DNA of 64,000 nt, taken from Calvatia gigantea. Taxonomy: Eukaryota > Basidiomycota > Agaricomycetes > Agaricales > Lycoperdaceae. The translations under genes and the position numbers were made by a program. The DNA lies in contig JACAAK010000018.1 of NCBI GenBank assembly GCA_025093985.1, positions 62,001 through 126,000 on the forward strand. The letters are read 5' to 3'. A model generated the notes under the pieces. That model did no database searches, was not told where the DNA came from, and saw only the letters and a list, made by a program, of their open reading frames with translations. Of this stretch, positions 55,293 to 64,000 are shown one piece after another; within the stretch, counting starts at the first letter, position 1, and every line of letters starts with the position of its first letter.

Positions 55293-57172
55293 CTGGCCCA
55301 ATTTCATTGAGGAATTCAATTGCGAACGTATTGCAAGTTTCTGGCCACCAGGTATCGTCCCTAGTGTCATAGATGTGCTGCCGTACTGCGTGCTGGTTTC
55401 GCGCTGAGAGGGTGAAGGCATTGGCAGAATCGATCCATTCTTCATAGTCGTCGTTGACCACTGGGTCTTCTGGTGCTCGAGGGCGTCGCGAGAGTCCGTC
55501 AGGGCCGTGTTCTCGCCCGGGAATATGTCGGAGGCGAAAGTCAAAGAGGAGGATGGCTGCGATCCATCGGTTCATTGCGGCGTTTGGCTGGATATCGGGG
55601 TTGTTAATCATTCCTTTGATGTACTTCGCGTCGACTTCCACAACTAAATCCTTCACTCCTATAATCCAAATCTTGACGTCCTTTAGTGCTCGGAATACAC
55701 CAAATAACTCCAGCTTCGCTTGTGAGTATCGTGATTCACGATCATTGAGTGTAATTGAGCCGAATCTTGAGGGATAGCGTTTGTTGTCATTGCCTTGTTG
55801 TGAGAGAATGTAGCCGACTGCGATATGGGAGGTGTCGACTGCGAGTATGACTTCGTTAGGGCTTGAGTAGTTGATAGCTCGAATAGCGGGTGAGTTTTGC
55901 GCAAGTGTCTTGAGTTCGTCCATAGCAGCTTGGTGTTCCTCCATAAACTCGAATTCAACCTCTTTCTTTGTCAGGTGAACTAACGGCCTTGAGATAGCTG
56001 CGAAGTCCTTAATAAACATCCGGATGGTCCCTAACGTCCCAAGGAACCCCCTTATCTCCGTAACGTTCCTGCATGGTGGCCAGTCAACCACTTTCTGGAT
56101 TCTGGCAGTATCTGGCAAGCGACCTTCATAAGTACAAAGGTGTCCGACGACGAGAGCGGATGGGGTGCAGAAGTGGGATTTCTTAGCTGAGAAGGTCCCG
56201 CCTGCGTGTTTGATGCGTTGGAGGACTCGGTTGACGTTGTTAAGGTGTTCCCATACAAATCTTCGTATGTTGGGGTTTTCGGGGATCACTTCGAAGCCGT
56301 CCGCAGTTTCATAACGAGTTTCAGGTCCCTTGACAGGTACGTCGTCAATGAAGGGCATGGTGATGTGAGGGATTTCGGGTTGGAGAAGGTGTGTGAGGTC
56401 GCCTTGTTGAATTTGCATGGAGTTGGTGTAACCCATCGGGATAGAGGTGAGGCGAAGGGTGCCGACTGGGCATTGGAATGTTGTGAGGTCTCTAGATTCA
56501 GGTGCTAGTGAGCGCTGATCAAATCCAACGAATAAGTCAAAAACGGTGTAGCATCCTCGTCCTCCAAATGACTCTGTGTAGTGTTCCACAGTAGGCGGCA
56601 GTCCACTGTCCTTAATCGTGATGGCATTGAGCGGCTGTAAGTCGTGTACGAGCCGTAGTGATTTCCCATCCTTCTTGAGTACACAAAACCATCGTGATTG
56701 GTAGGAGGAGTTGGATGGTTCATAAACACCAGCTGCAATCTTCGCTTTGATGATTTCGACAACTTGGTGGTAGATTCCTGGTGGTATTGGTATATTCTTG
56801 CATACCCAGGGAACGTGTTCGATGGTGGGGATAGTGACAGGGTCGAAATATTCATCTGAGAACTTTCCCTTCTCCTCCTCGGACCATGCGAAGGCAAGTT
56901 CTTGCGCCTTGATAAGGTGATGTACAAGCTTTTCCTCCTCGTCTGATAAGAAATTCTCTTTGTTAACCTGCATAGCCTCTTTGCATTCTAGAGTGTAGCG
57001 TAAGCTTGGTGTGAAGTCGGGAGGATGAGTAGGGAGCTTAGGCATGTTTTCTAATGGGTCACAGGGAATTCGTCGCACAATGCGAAAATTTTTGGGAAGG
57101 GTGGTTGCGACTGGTCGTATTCGGTTCGCGACTTTCTTGTAGGCGAGACTTGAAGCTTCGATATGTTGCACA
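55285..57172 (-). pseudogene. Gypsy reverse transcriptase-RNase H region
   Basis: Long open frame, minus strand. RT: SRWFCVLKKDGKSLRLVHDL, CYTVFDLFVGFDQRSLAPES, FQCPVGTLRLTSIPMGYTNS, MPFIDDVPVKG (FIDD in the YxDD position). RNase H: EVILAVDTSHIAVGYILSQQ, SITLNDRESRYSQAKLELFG, VEVDAKYIKGM, then HIPGREHGPDGLSRRP. The frame seems to start in the flanking Tc1 terminus, but that start is a TTG and not real; the native frame comes from 61561-61653 across the insertion. It ends at 55285 where BUB3-related DNA begins, so the integrase is not connected. Confidence 0.92.
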
Positions 57173-57687
57173 TACAGTAAGGGACAAAACCGTTCCAATG
57201 TTTTGAACTTCTCAGAAGATCAGCTCATATCTCAAGGACTACTGTGGCTGTGCACTTCCTAATTTAATTGTAGATAGTCCAGTATCTTATCTAATCATAT
57301 GCAAAGTATGATTATGTAATCCTTTGTTTTAGGGGAGTTATTAATTAATTAATATTTTAAGTGCATTGGAACAGTTTTGTCCCTCTTGAAATTTATATAC
57401 AAAATGGGTATTCTAGTACCTGGTATAAGCTCCCTTGGCCTGTAAAACTGCCTGGACCCTCCTAGGCATACTCTCTATCAGATTCTGACACACTTCTGGT
57501 TCTATGTCATCCCACTCCTTTTGTATCCTCTCCCATAGGGTATTCATGCTATCAGGAGGAGTATCATACTCTCCCAGCTTATTCTTGAGGTGAGTCCAGA
57601 GATGTTCAATGGGATTAAGGTCTGGAGACTGTGGGGGCCATACCATAACCTCCAATTCAGACTCATCTAGCCAGTTTGTAGCCTTTT
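57173..57687 (-). mobile_element. Tc1 B3: left TIR and transposase C-terminus
   Basis: Complete outer and inner left TIR motifs, then the last 80 codons of a family B transposase on the minus strand (57655-57413: MEVMVWPPQSPDLNPIEHLW to GAYTRY). It breaks off at gcctttttag and joins the 403-bp repeat through a shared ttag. Confidence 0.88.
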
Positions 57688-58088
57688 TAGTGATTACGTT
57701 TAAGAAGGATGGGACGAAGCTTGCGCTGGGTGTCCGTCATACGCGGAATCCAGGGAGAGGCTGGTTTGGGGATGGCGCAATAGCTCATAATAGTTGTTAG
57801 GAGGTGTTTAAAGTGCGTTTGTACTGCTTTTGGGCTACTGCCTCACCTTATCTCGTATTTAGCATAAAGGATGGCTCAGGAATGAGAAACGTTTTGTGGT
57901 ATTCAACATACCTTGTCATATCTCCGATGCTCAAACCCCTTAGCCTATGAATGGTTGAAGTAGGTCGGAATCCCGGAAGGAGTATGGTTCTCATCAGTCC
58001 ACTCACAATCTCGATGCAAATGCAAGGGGAGGGGTCCCGTGAAGTATTTTGTGTCATTGTCGACAAATTGCCCTCCAGCTCTATCGTA
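57686..58088. repeat. 403-bp exact direct repeat, copy 2
   Basis: Copy of 54890-55292 lying inside the composite insertion. It joins unrelated sequence at 58089. Confidence 0.88.
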
Positions 58089-60081
58089 GATCAGTATGAT
58101 GAATAATAATAATAATAATGGAGCCGGGCAGTTTGGCATGTATTCATACTCGGAGTTGTAGTGGCATCACCATCTTCCAAAGCATCACCTCAACCCAGTG
58201 CCTCTCCCTTGTCCACTCCTCTAGGATTCTAACCAGGGTAAAATACGGTGTTATTCAAGCTTTTCTCCTACTCACATATAAGAGCACCCAATTGGGGAAA
58301 AGTTTCAGGGTCAGGTAAGTGAGGCAATGAGTCTTTCACAACCCCATTAGAAGGATGTGGGAATCTCCAGATCTCAGGCATTTCATCCTTTTTTCACCGA
58401 GGGATCCTGTCAGGGCTTTGTCCCTAGTATTTTTGTAAGTATCAAACTCTTGCTGCAGTCTTCAATAGTCATCTTTGGGGTGTGAGAGGACCTCGCTAGA
58501 ACATATACAAAATCTCCTTTTCCCTATGAAGCCCCAATGCTTAGCTCTTGATGCCAATATATATCTGACAACTTCGACATAGGAATTGATGCACTGACAT
58601 ATACCAGGCTTGCTGACATTTCCTATTGCAGACATAACTGCAGTCCAATCAGTGCTCATCCAATATAATTAAAGCTATCACTCGGCGAACAGGAGATAAT
58701 CTTCAAATGAATCATTGTCATTCTCGGAATCACTCAGTATTTGCTCTTATCCTCTCACAACTCGGATTTTATCACCCTGAAATGCTTACCATGATGTGGA
58801 AAACTACCTTAGCCTGATCAAAAAATATCTGCAATGACATGTATGCAAAATGACCTAATGCCCTATTGGTTGAGTTGGACAGTCCAATCTATATTTGTAA
58901 TCTCTTTTCTCAGAGAGCAACACTCATTAACCCACCCCAAGCTGTTGTGGTCTTAGGTGAATATTTGCTGCTATAATCTGCCTTGGTCCCACTTGAATCC
59001 TGTGCATTTTCCTGTTCGAAGGTGGAGGTGAGGGGAGAGAACATGTTCTGATCCATTAGAACAGATCAACTGAGCCCCGCAATAGTGCTTTCGTAATTGG
59101 TTCCTGTTAGGTTGAAAATGACATAGGTTGAAAATGGCAATTTATTCAGAGTAGGGTAGCACTGAGTGACTAGATACAATTCATTGTACAGCAGAGTGAC
59201 CCAATCCCTACCTCCAAAACTTTGCCCTTATTATATTCTCCTCCCAGTTCACATCATACCTATCACTTCCCAGTCATCCATGAAATTGAAATTGGCTACC
59301 TGCCAAATTTTCCACCAATGAAACATTCCAATGGAGATGCCATGATGAGTGATCTCATGACCATGATCATCCTTCTCCTTCCCCTGGCCAAACTGGTTGC
59401 TCACAGGCTAACTATCAGGTCTCAGGTTTCAGGCTTGCCAGCAAAGTGAGGAAAGCTACAGCAAGGATAGACATGGCAGGATCCAGTGTTAGAATCAGTT
59501 CTCACAGAAATGAAATCATGAAACTAAAATTGTTGCAACATGTTGCTAAGATATCATTCATTAGCAGCCTCCTTCAAACCTTATTCTCAGACCAAGTGTT
59601 TTCACATTACCCCAATCTGCTTCTTTGCCTACAAGTCTAGCATGGGCTGTATGCTGCAGTTGGGAGAAGTAAAGTAATGATAAAATCCCCCCCCCATCAT
59701 GCTAAATTTGGCAGGGAGTGTTTGTGGACTTGTTCATTTGTCTATGTTTGTGGTCCAGTGCCATCACCACTGGCGCCAGGCAGTACCTATAAGTATCTAT
59801 ACAGCATATGTTTCGGAGATGTGTCCTCCCCCTTCCACCTATTAAATCCTTTCTGCTCCCCACAAGTTGTAGATATTCTGCAAGGTCAAATGCTGACATA
59901 CATCCCAGCACATGTAAGTCAGAATGCTAGTAGGAGTCACAATAGGATTGCTGAGGCTTTTAGGCTACATCTCTGTGTGATATATGCCAAACAAACATCT
60001 CTGGGCCAAGCATTCAAGAACTGAGAAACATTGATACCCAGGTCAGAATTGGGGATTATGGACTGGTAACACCAAGCTCAA
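58089..60081. other. Unassigned cargo between Tc1 B3 and B2
   Basis: No gene recognised. A (aat)n microsatellite of six units lies at about 58102-58120. Frames at 59222-59449 and 59677-60024 show no known motif. Composition is AT-richer than the Gypsy sequence. If the composite moved as a unit, this would be its cargo. Confidence 0.5.
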
Positions 60082-61560
60082 TCTAATCATATGCAAAGTA
60101 TGATTATGTAATCCTTTGTTTTAGGGGAGTTATTAATTAATTAATATTTTAAGTGCATTGGAAACAGTTTTGTCCCTCTTGAAATTTATATACAAAATGG
60201 GTATTCTAGTACCTGGTATAAGCTCCCTTGGCCTGTAAAACTGCCTGGACCCTCCTAGGCATACTCTCTATCAGATTCTGACACACTTCTGGTTCTATGT
60301 CATCCCACTCCTTTTGTATCCTCTCCCATAGGGTATTCATGCTATCAGGAGGAGTATCATACTCTCCCAGCTTATTCTTGAGGTGAGTCCAGAGATGTTC
60401 AATGGGATTAAGGTCTGGAGACTGTGGGGGCCATACCATAACCTCCAATTCAGACTCATCTAGCCAGTTTGTAGCCTTTTTGCTCTTGTGTTTGGGGTCA
60501 TTGTCCTGTTGGAAGACCATATCCTCCTCATTCTTCCCATACCACCTGATGCTCCTCTTTAGTTCATCCCCCAAAATTTGAACATAAAGGTCAGCATCCA
60601 TCTTCCCTTCAATTTTAGTGGCAAACCCCACTCCATCCCACAGCATACAACCCCAGATCATCACATTTCCTCCACCAAACTTGACTGTTCCCTCAACCAA
60701 TCTATCATTCAGCCCCTCTCCTGCCTTTTTCCATACCCAAACCCTTCCATCTGATCCAAACCGATTGATTTTGGACTCATCTGTCCAAATAACCCTCTTC
60801 CAGTCCTCCAGGGTCCAGTTAACATGTGCTTCTGCCCACTCCAACCTTTTCCTCCTATGGACAGCAGTAAGTTTAGGTCGTTTCCGCTTGACTACAGCCT
60901 TCATTCCAGCTCCTCTGAGTGCCCTGCGCACTGTTTTGGTGGATACAGGCTGGGCAATAACATTTTGAAGTGATTTGGTGACTTGGGAGGCATTGTCAGC
61001 CTTGCGAGAGGTGATGAGGTGAACAGAATAGTGGATATCAGAGGGAGAAAGTTTAGATGGGCGGCCACCAACAGATTTGGAAAGTGTTGATCTATGTTTG
61101 GAGCGAATCCTAGAAATAGTACTGACTCCCAGACCAGTAATAGAAGCAATATGATGAGCAGATTTCCCTTGGTCCAGGTAAGAGAGGACTCTATTGGTCT
61201 GAGTAGAGGAAAGAGAGCGCATATAGTTGTAAAGGTATAGTGGGGGAGTTAATTTGCACCTGAGAATAAGCACATCCATTTATACATCACCCTACATGGT
61301 CACATGATTTTATTTGTATTTATTTGATTGCAATAAACGAAGTCATGTGCTCAGAATTTGAGAGGGACAAAACTGTTCCAATGTACTTAAAATATTAATT
61401 AATTAACAAAGGATTACATAATCATACTTTGCATATGATTAGATAAGATACTGGACTATCTACAATTAAATTAGGAAGTGCACAGCCACAGTAGTCCTTG
61501 AGTTATGAGCTGATCTTCTGAAAAGTTCAAAACATTGGAACGGTTTTGTCCCTTACTGTA
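60082..61560 (-). mobile_element. Tc1/mariner element B2
   Basis: Right end complete (outer terminus to TA at 61559-61560). At the left the outer ~110 bp of the TIR are missing: homology begins at tctaatcatatgcaaag. A 14-bp deletion near 61407 removes the taactcccctaaaa block found in other copies. Carries an intact transposase. Confidence 0.9.
60206..61279 (-). CDS. Tc1-family transposase B2 (intact)
   Basis: 357-codon frame, nearly identical to B1; the preferred start is the internal ATG giving MRSLSSTQ (338 aa). DD34E residues are all present: WTDE, QQDNDPKH, DLNPIE. I see two replacements relative to B1: VHLITS for VRLITS, and KINRFGSDG for KINWFGSDG just after the first catalytic Asp. 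The latter changes a Trp conserved in B1 and in family A (KINWMGSDG), so activity is less certain. It could mobilise ends of the composite insertion in which it lies. Confidence 0.9.
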   Translation of the reverse strand: MDVLILRCKLTPPLYLYNYMRSLSSTQTNRVLSYLDQGKSAHHIASITGLGVSTISRIRSKHRSTLSKSVGGRPSKLSPSDIHYSVHLITSRKADNASQVTKSLQNVIAQPVSTKTVRRALRGAGMKAVVKRKRPKLTAVHRRKRLEWAEAHVNWTLEDWKRVIWTDESKINRFGSDGRVWVWKKAGEGLNDRLVEGTVKFGGGNVMIWGCMLWDGVGFATKIEGKMDADLYVQILGDELKRSIRWYGKNEEDMVFQQDNDPKHKSKKATNWLDESELEVMVWPPQSPDLNPIEHLWTHLKNKLGEYDTPPDSMNTLWERIQKEWDDIEPEVCQNLIESMPRRVQAVLQAKGAYTRY

Positions 61561-61739
61561 ATTTATGATATTAGGGAAGGAGATATCGTATATTTCTTGA
61601 GGATTGTTGATAGGGGAGAATGACGAGGAAGTGAAAGCGAGCGGAGAGATCATGTAACAGGATAGTGTGTCAACAGATAAGGAAGGTGGATCATGTGACG
61701 TGGAATCTCCTCGACTGATAGCGGCCGAATCATTGATAT
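61561..61739 (-). pseudogene. Gypsy pol sequence left of the Tc1 composite
   Basis: Minus-strand frame SSSFSPINNPQEIYDISF continues in phase into the RT region at 57172 if the composite insertion is removed leaving one TA. It lies in a different phase from gag-protease, whose TAA is at 61742-61740, so RT expression would need a frameshift or reinitiation in this element (or the copy is mutated). Confidence 0.8.
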
Positions 61740-64000
61740 TTAAAAACCCGAGCTGGGCTGTTGGGGGTGGCGGATGCGCGGTTTTGTTGGTATAGTGAAT
61801 GTGTCGTGAGTGTTGGGATCAACGAGTGTGAGGTGCAAGTCGCCATTGGTGTAGTGGTGTGTTCGGGCTTCAGTAAGTGTAAGGAATGGACGGCCGAGCA
61901 GCATTTCGTATGACGCGTTTTCAACAACTTGGACTTGTAGGTAGAATGTGCTTCGACCAATGCAAGCTGGGAGGTCTCGAAGAAGGCCTAGCGTGGAGTC
62001 CTTGGATGAATTAGCAGCTTCCATGACCATAGTTTGAGTGGAAAGGAGAGGGAACGTAAGCTTTTCCCAAATGTCCCTTCTAATCGCCGTAATCTGAGAT
62101 CCCTCATCAAGTATAGCATTGACCGTGAGCTTCCCATTGAGCTCTAAGGGTATCGTTCGTAGTTCTTCGACTTGGTTGGCTACTATAATAGAGCCAGGTA
62201 GGGATTGCTGGTGGAGGAACGAGGAATGGGAAATGTCAATGTCATCAGAATGTGCTTCCTCATAAGCTGAAATGGTTGCTGTGGGTCCAGTGGGTATATG
62301 TCGTGTAGTAAGCTGGTCTTTGATGTACTTTCGTGCTTCGGGTGCGGCGGAGTAGAATTCTCGGAGTGTTATCGAAAACGGGGTATTGAGGCTACGTTGT
62401 ATGACATTCTGATTCAGATTAGGGTCTTCTATGGGTGTCGAGTAACGATATTGCGGCTGGTTCATGGTCGATGGTACAGGTGTAGTATTGGTTGCAGCAT
62501 GTTTCGGGGTAGACATGGTTGGGTTGGCTGGAGTTGGAAATTGATCCGCTTGTGTTCCGGGGCTCGGCTTCGGCTTGTTTGATGATTGGTTGGTGGCCCT
62601 CGGAGCACTTTGAGCCTTGGCAGCACCTTTGTTGCGGTTCTGGATCTCTTCCTTGCATTTAAGTGCCACCATCGTGACCGTATTGAGTATTTGTAGTTCC
62701 TGCTCTTCTTGTATAGTGGCGTTGAAGTGTGAGGATATGTGGGAGGGTATGGGCGGTTGTGGTGTTTGTGAGGGAGCAGGTACGGCTTTGAGGATATTGG
62801 TTTGGACTATAGGAGGGGGTGCTGAGCGAGAGCGGTGCCAGTTGTCAATACGTTCCTTGATGTTCTGTCCTGGTGCGATTTGTGGAGTAACTAAGGTGCC
62901 ATCTGGGAGGCAGATGCGATTGGTGTGATCTCGGATGCATAGGCCTTGTTGGATATACTTTGAAAGCTCTTGACATGATCGCAGGTAGTGGTCCAAGTTC
63001 GAGCAGAATTTGCAATCGGGTGGTGGCAGGCGTTGGTACGAGTTATAATTAGGGACTGGTGATGGGCCTTGGGCTGAGTGTCCGAGTTTTCCGGCTAGCT
63101 TGTTGAGGAAGGTATCGGATACGAGGAAGTGTTCAATGGACGACATGTCAAATGTTTCCCGAGGTGGTTGTGGAGCAGGTGCAGTCGGATATGAGGGCGC
63201 CGTGTGAGTTGAAAACGAGGGAAGGGCTAGAGGAGCTCCACCATTGTCGCTGTTGAGTAAGAACCTTGCCGCACGTTCAATATCTGACATTGGCCATGTG
63301 TCGTCGAGTGGGTGGAGAGGGTCACTGAGGCGGAGTTGAATGCGAACTTGGTTGCGGAAATCTACGTGGAGTCCTGACAGGAATCGCTTGCTCTGTTCTC
63401 GTCGTGATATGACTCCTCGAGCCAGTAGCCAGTCAGATTTAGTTACGAATTGGTGGTAGTACTCGCCGAATTGGAAGCAGTCTCTCATCGGGATCACAGC
63501 TTGGTTCTCAGCTATGATTTCTAGGTCTGTAATTGTGTATCGGTGTTCATCTTCAGCTCCAGGGTAGTACGAGATAATCTTGTTTTTAAACAGATTCCAG
63601 TCTCCTTGTGCGTTTACAGCTGGTCCTCTCCAAATTTCTTCATCTCGGCTGTCTAGATATCGCAGAGTGTGGGTTATCAGGTCCTGAGGTGCAACGTTGC
63701 ACTCGCGTCCTAGGATTTCGATCTCGTCAAAAAAACGTTTGAGGGATCGAGGCTGTCCGTCGAAACGAGGTGCCGATCGGTCGTAGGGGCTGGGCATGTA
63801 GCGGACAGGAGCTGGTGGGGGAGGAGCCTGGTAGTAGTGTCTCGGTGGTGAAGGGGATCGGGCACGTCGAGTTGGGTAGGCATCCCATCGTGCTGGGTTC
63901 AGAGAAGGGCGAGCATGGCCGCCATGCCACGGTGGTGTTGGAGGACGCTGGTGTAATCTGGGTGGAGCTTGTGGTTGCAGCGGTCCTGGATGTGCATTGC
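61740..64000 (-). CDS. Gypsy gag-protease, 5' end beyond the window
   Basis: Capsid and aspartic protease of a Ty3/Gypsy retrotransposon. The frame is open from the window edge (upstream of the ATG at 63797 it continues as RSPSPPRHYYQAPPPPAPVRY), so the first visible ATG need not be the start. Capsid-like helices: LKRFFDEIEILGRECNV, FKNKIISYYPGAEDEHRYT, SKRFLSGLHVDFRNQVRIQL. Zinc knuckle C-x2-C-x4-H-x4-C: CKFCSNLDHYLRSC. Protease: VNAILDEGSQITAIRRDIW, with DEGS where most retropepsins have D-T/S-G, as I recall for many fungal Gypsy elements; the second conserved block is EMLLGRPFLTL. Stop TAA 61742-61740. Followed by pol pieces to 50838 and an LTR. Confidence 0.9.
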   Translation of the reverse strand, partial: NAHPGPLQPQAPPRLHQRPPTPPWHGGHARPSLNPARWDAYPTRRARSPSPPRHYYQAPPPPAPVRYMPSPYDRSAPRFDGQPRSLKRFFDEIEILGRECNVAPQDLITHTLRYLDSRDEEIWRGPAVNAQGDWNLFKNKIISYYPGAEDEHRYTITDLEIIAENQAVIPMRDCFQFGEYYHQFVTKSDWLLARGVISRREQSKRFLSGLHVDFRNQVRIQLRLSDPLHPLDDTWPMSDIERAARFLLNSDNGGAPLALPSFSTHTAPSYPTAPAPQPPRETFDMSSIEHFLVSDTFLNKLAGKLGHSAQGPSPVPNYNSYQRLPPPDCKFCSNLDHYLRSCQELSKYIQQGLCIRDHTNRICLPDGTLVTPQIAPGQNIKERIDNWHRSRSAPPPIVQTNILKAVPAPSQTPQPPIPSHISSHFNATIQEEQELQILNTVTMVALKCKEEIQNRNKGAAKAQSAPRATNQSSNKPKPSPGTQADQFPTPANPTMSTPKHAATNTTPVPSTMNQPQYRYSTPIEDPNLNQNVIQRSLNTPFSITLREFYSAAPEARKYIKDQLTTRHIPTGPTATISAYEEAHSDDIDISHSSFLHQQSLPGSIIVANQVEELRTIPLELNGKLTVNAILDEGSQITAIRRDIWEKLTFPLLSTQTMVMEAANSSKDSTLGLLRDLPACIGRSTFYLQVQVVENASYEMLLGRPFLTLTEARTHHYTNGDLHLTLVDPNTHDTFTIPTKPRIRHPQQPSSGF

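Larger units (their letters stand above)
57173..61560. mobile_element. 4.4-kb insertion bounded by outward Tc1 B ends (composite)
   Basis: Starts TAcagtaaggga at 57173 and ends tcccttactgTA at 61560, so both outer ends are proper Tc1 B termini flanked by TA. Between them: B fragment B3 (57173-57687), the 403-bp repeat copy (57686-58088), about 2 kb of other DNA (58089-60081) and element B2 (60082-61560), whose own left outer end is missing. Removing the segment with one TA joins the Gypsy frame on both sides in phase. Confidence 0.8.

Noticed and set aside
57173..57198. Start of the Gypsy RT frame inside the Tc1 terminus
   Set aside because: The apparent start is a TTG in transposon sequence. 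The native frame continues from 61561-61653 across the insertion.
58102..58120. Short tandem array as CRISPR or satellite
   Set aside because: It is a six-unit aat microsatellite with no spacers. No CRISPR-like array occurs in the window.
62298..62928. Plus-strand ORFs opposite gag
   Set aside because: Shadows of the gag-protease coding frame.

Overview
The window looks like a transposon-rich stretch of a basidiomycete (probably Agaricomycete) genome. Genes carry short GT-AG introns of about 40-75 nt and one 20-nt microexon. Tc1/mariner DNA transposons, Ty3/Gypsy and Ty1/Copia pieces abound, and the host genes (ricin-B-type lectins, an RNF216-like RBR ubiquitin ligase, a DUF6699-like protein, BUB3 copies) are typical mushroom-type families. 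There is no bacterial operon structure, CRISPR or rRNA.

Layout. 0.6-4.6 kb: a mosaic of Tc1 family A pieces, an aminotransferase class V fragment, a solo LTR and a 1.09-kb direct duplication. 4.6-12.1 kb: a two-gene unit. Its first gene (ORF1) is a broken, large transposon-like ORF interrupted by Tc1 copies, one of which (B1) has an intact transposase. Its second gene (ORF2) is a seven-exon gene that reads through cleanly. 12.4-14.1 kb: a second aminotransferase fragment and an unidentified gene split by an internal Tc1 fragment. 14.3-18.9 kb: beta-trefoil (ricin-B-like) lectin genes, with a head-to-head inverted pair. 20.1-25.9 kb: convergent DUF6699-like gene and a complete eight-exon RBR E3 ligase. 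26-39 kb: segmental copies of the lectin/DUF6699/RBR block, including two intact lectin genes, an insertion with 8-bp target duplication, and a 2,306-bp tandem duplication. 39.6-46.7 kb: noisy or eroded sequence whose recognisable parts are deletion-riddled versions of neighbouring segments. 45-55 kb: four decayed BUB3 copies. 50.2-64 kb (minus strand): a Gypsy retroelement in the order gag-protease, RT-RNase H, integrase C-terminus, LTR, broken by a 4.4-kb Tc1-bounded insertion and by BUB3-derived sequence.

The probably functional genes are the RBR ligase, lectins L1, L4 and L5, ORF2, the DUF6699-like gene and the Tc1 family B transposases. Nearly everything else is a transposon or a transposon-broken duplicate. 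The strongest structural observations are the 4.4-kb composite Tc1 insertion, whose removal with one TA restores an open Gypsy pol frame, and the ORF1/ORF2 pair, which may be an undescribed mobile unit. The 39.6-46.7 kb stretch, and possibly several exact duplications, may be assembly artefacts and should be checked against reads before biological use.
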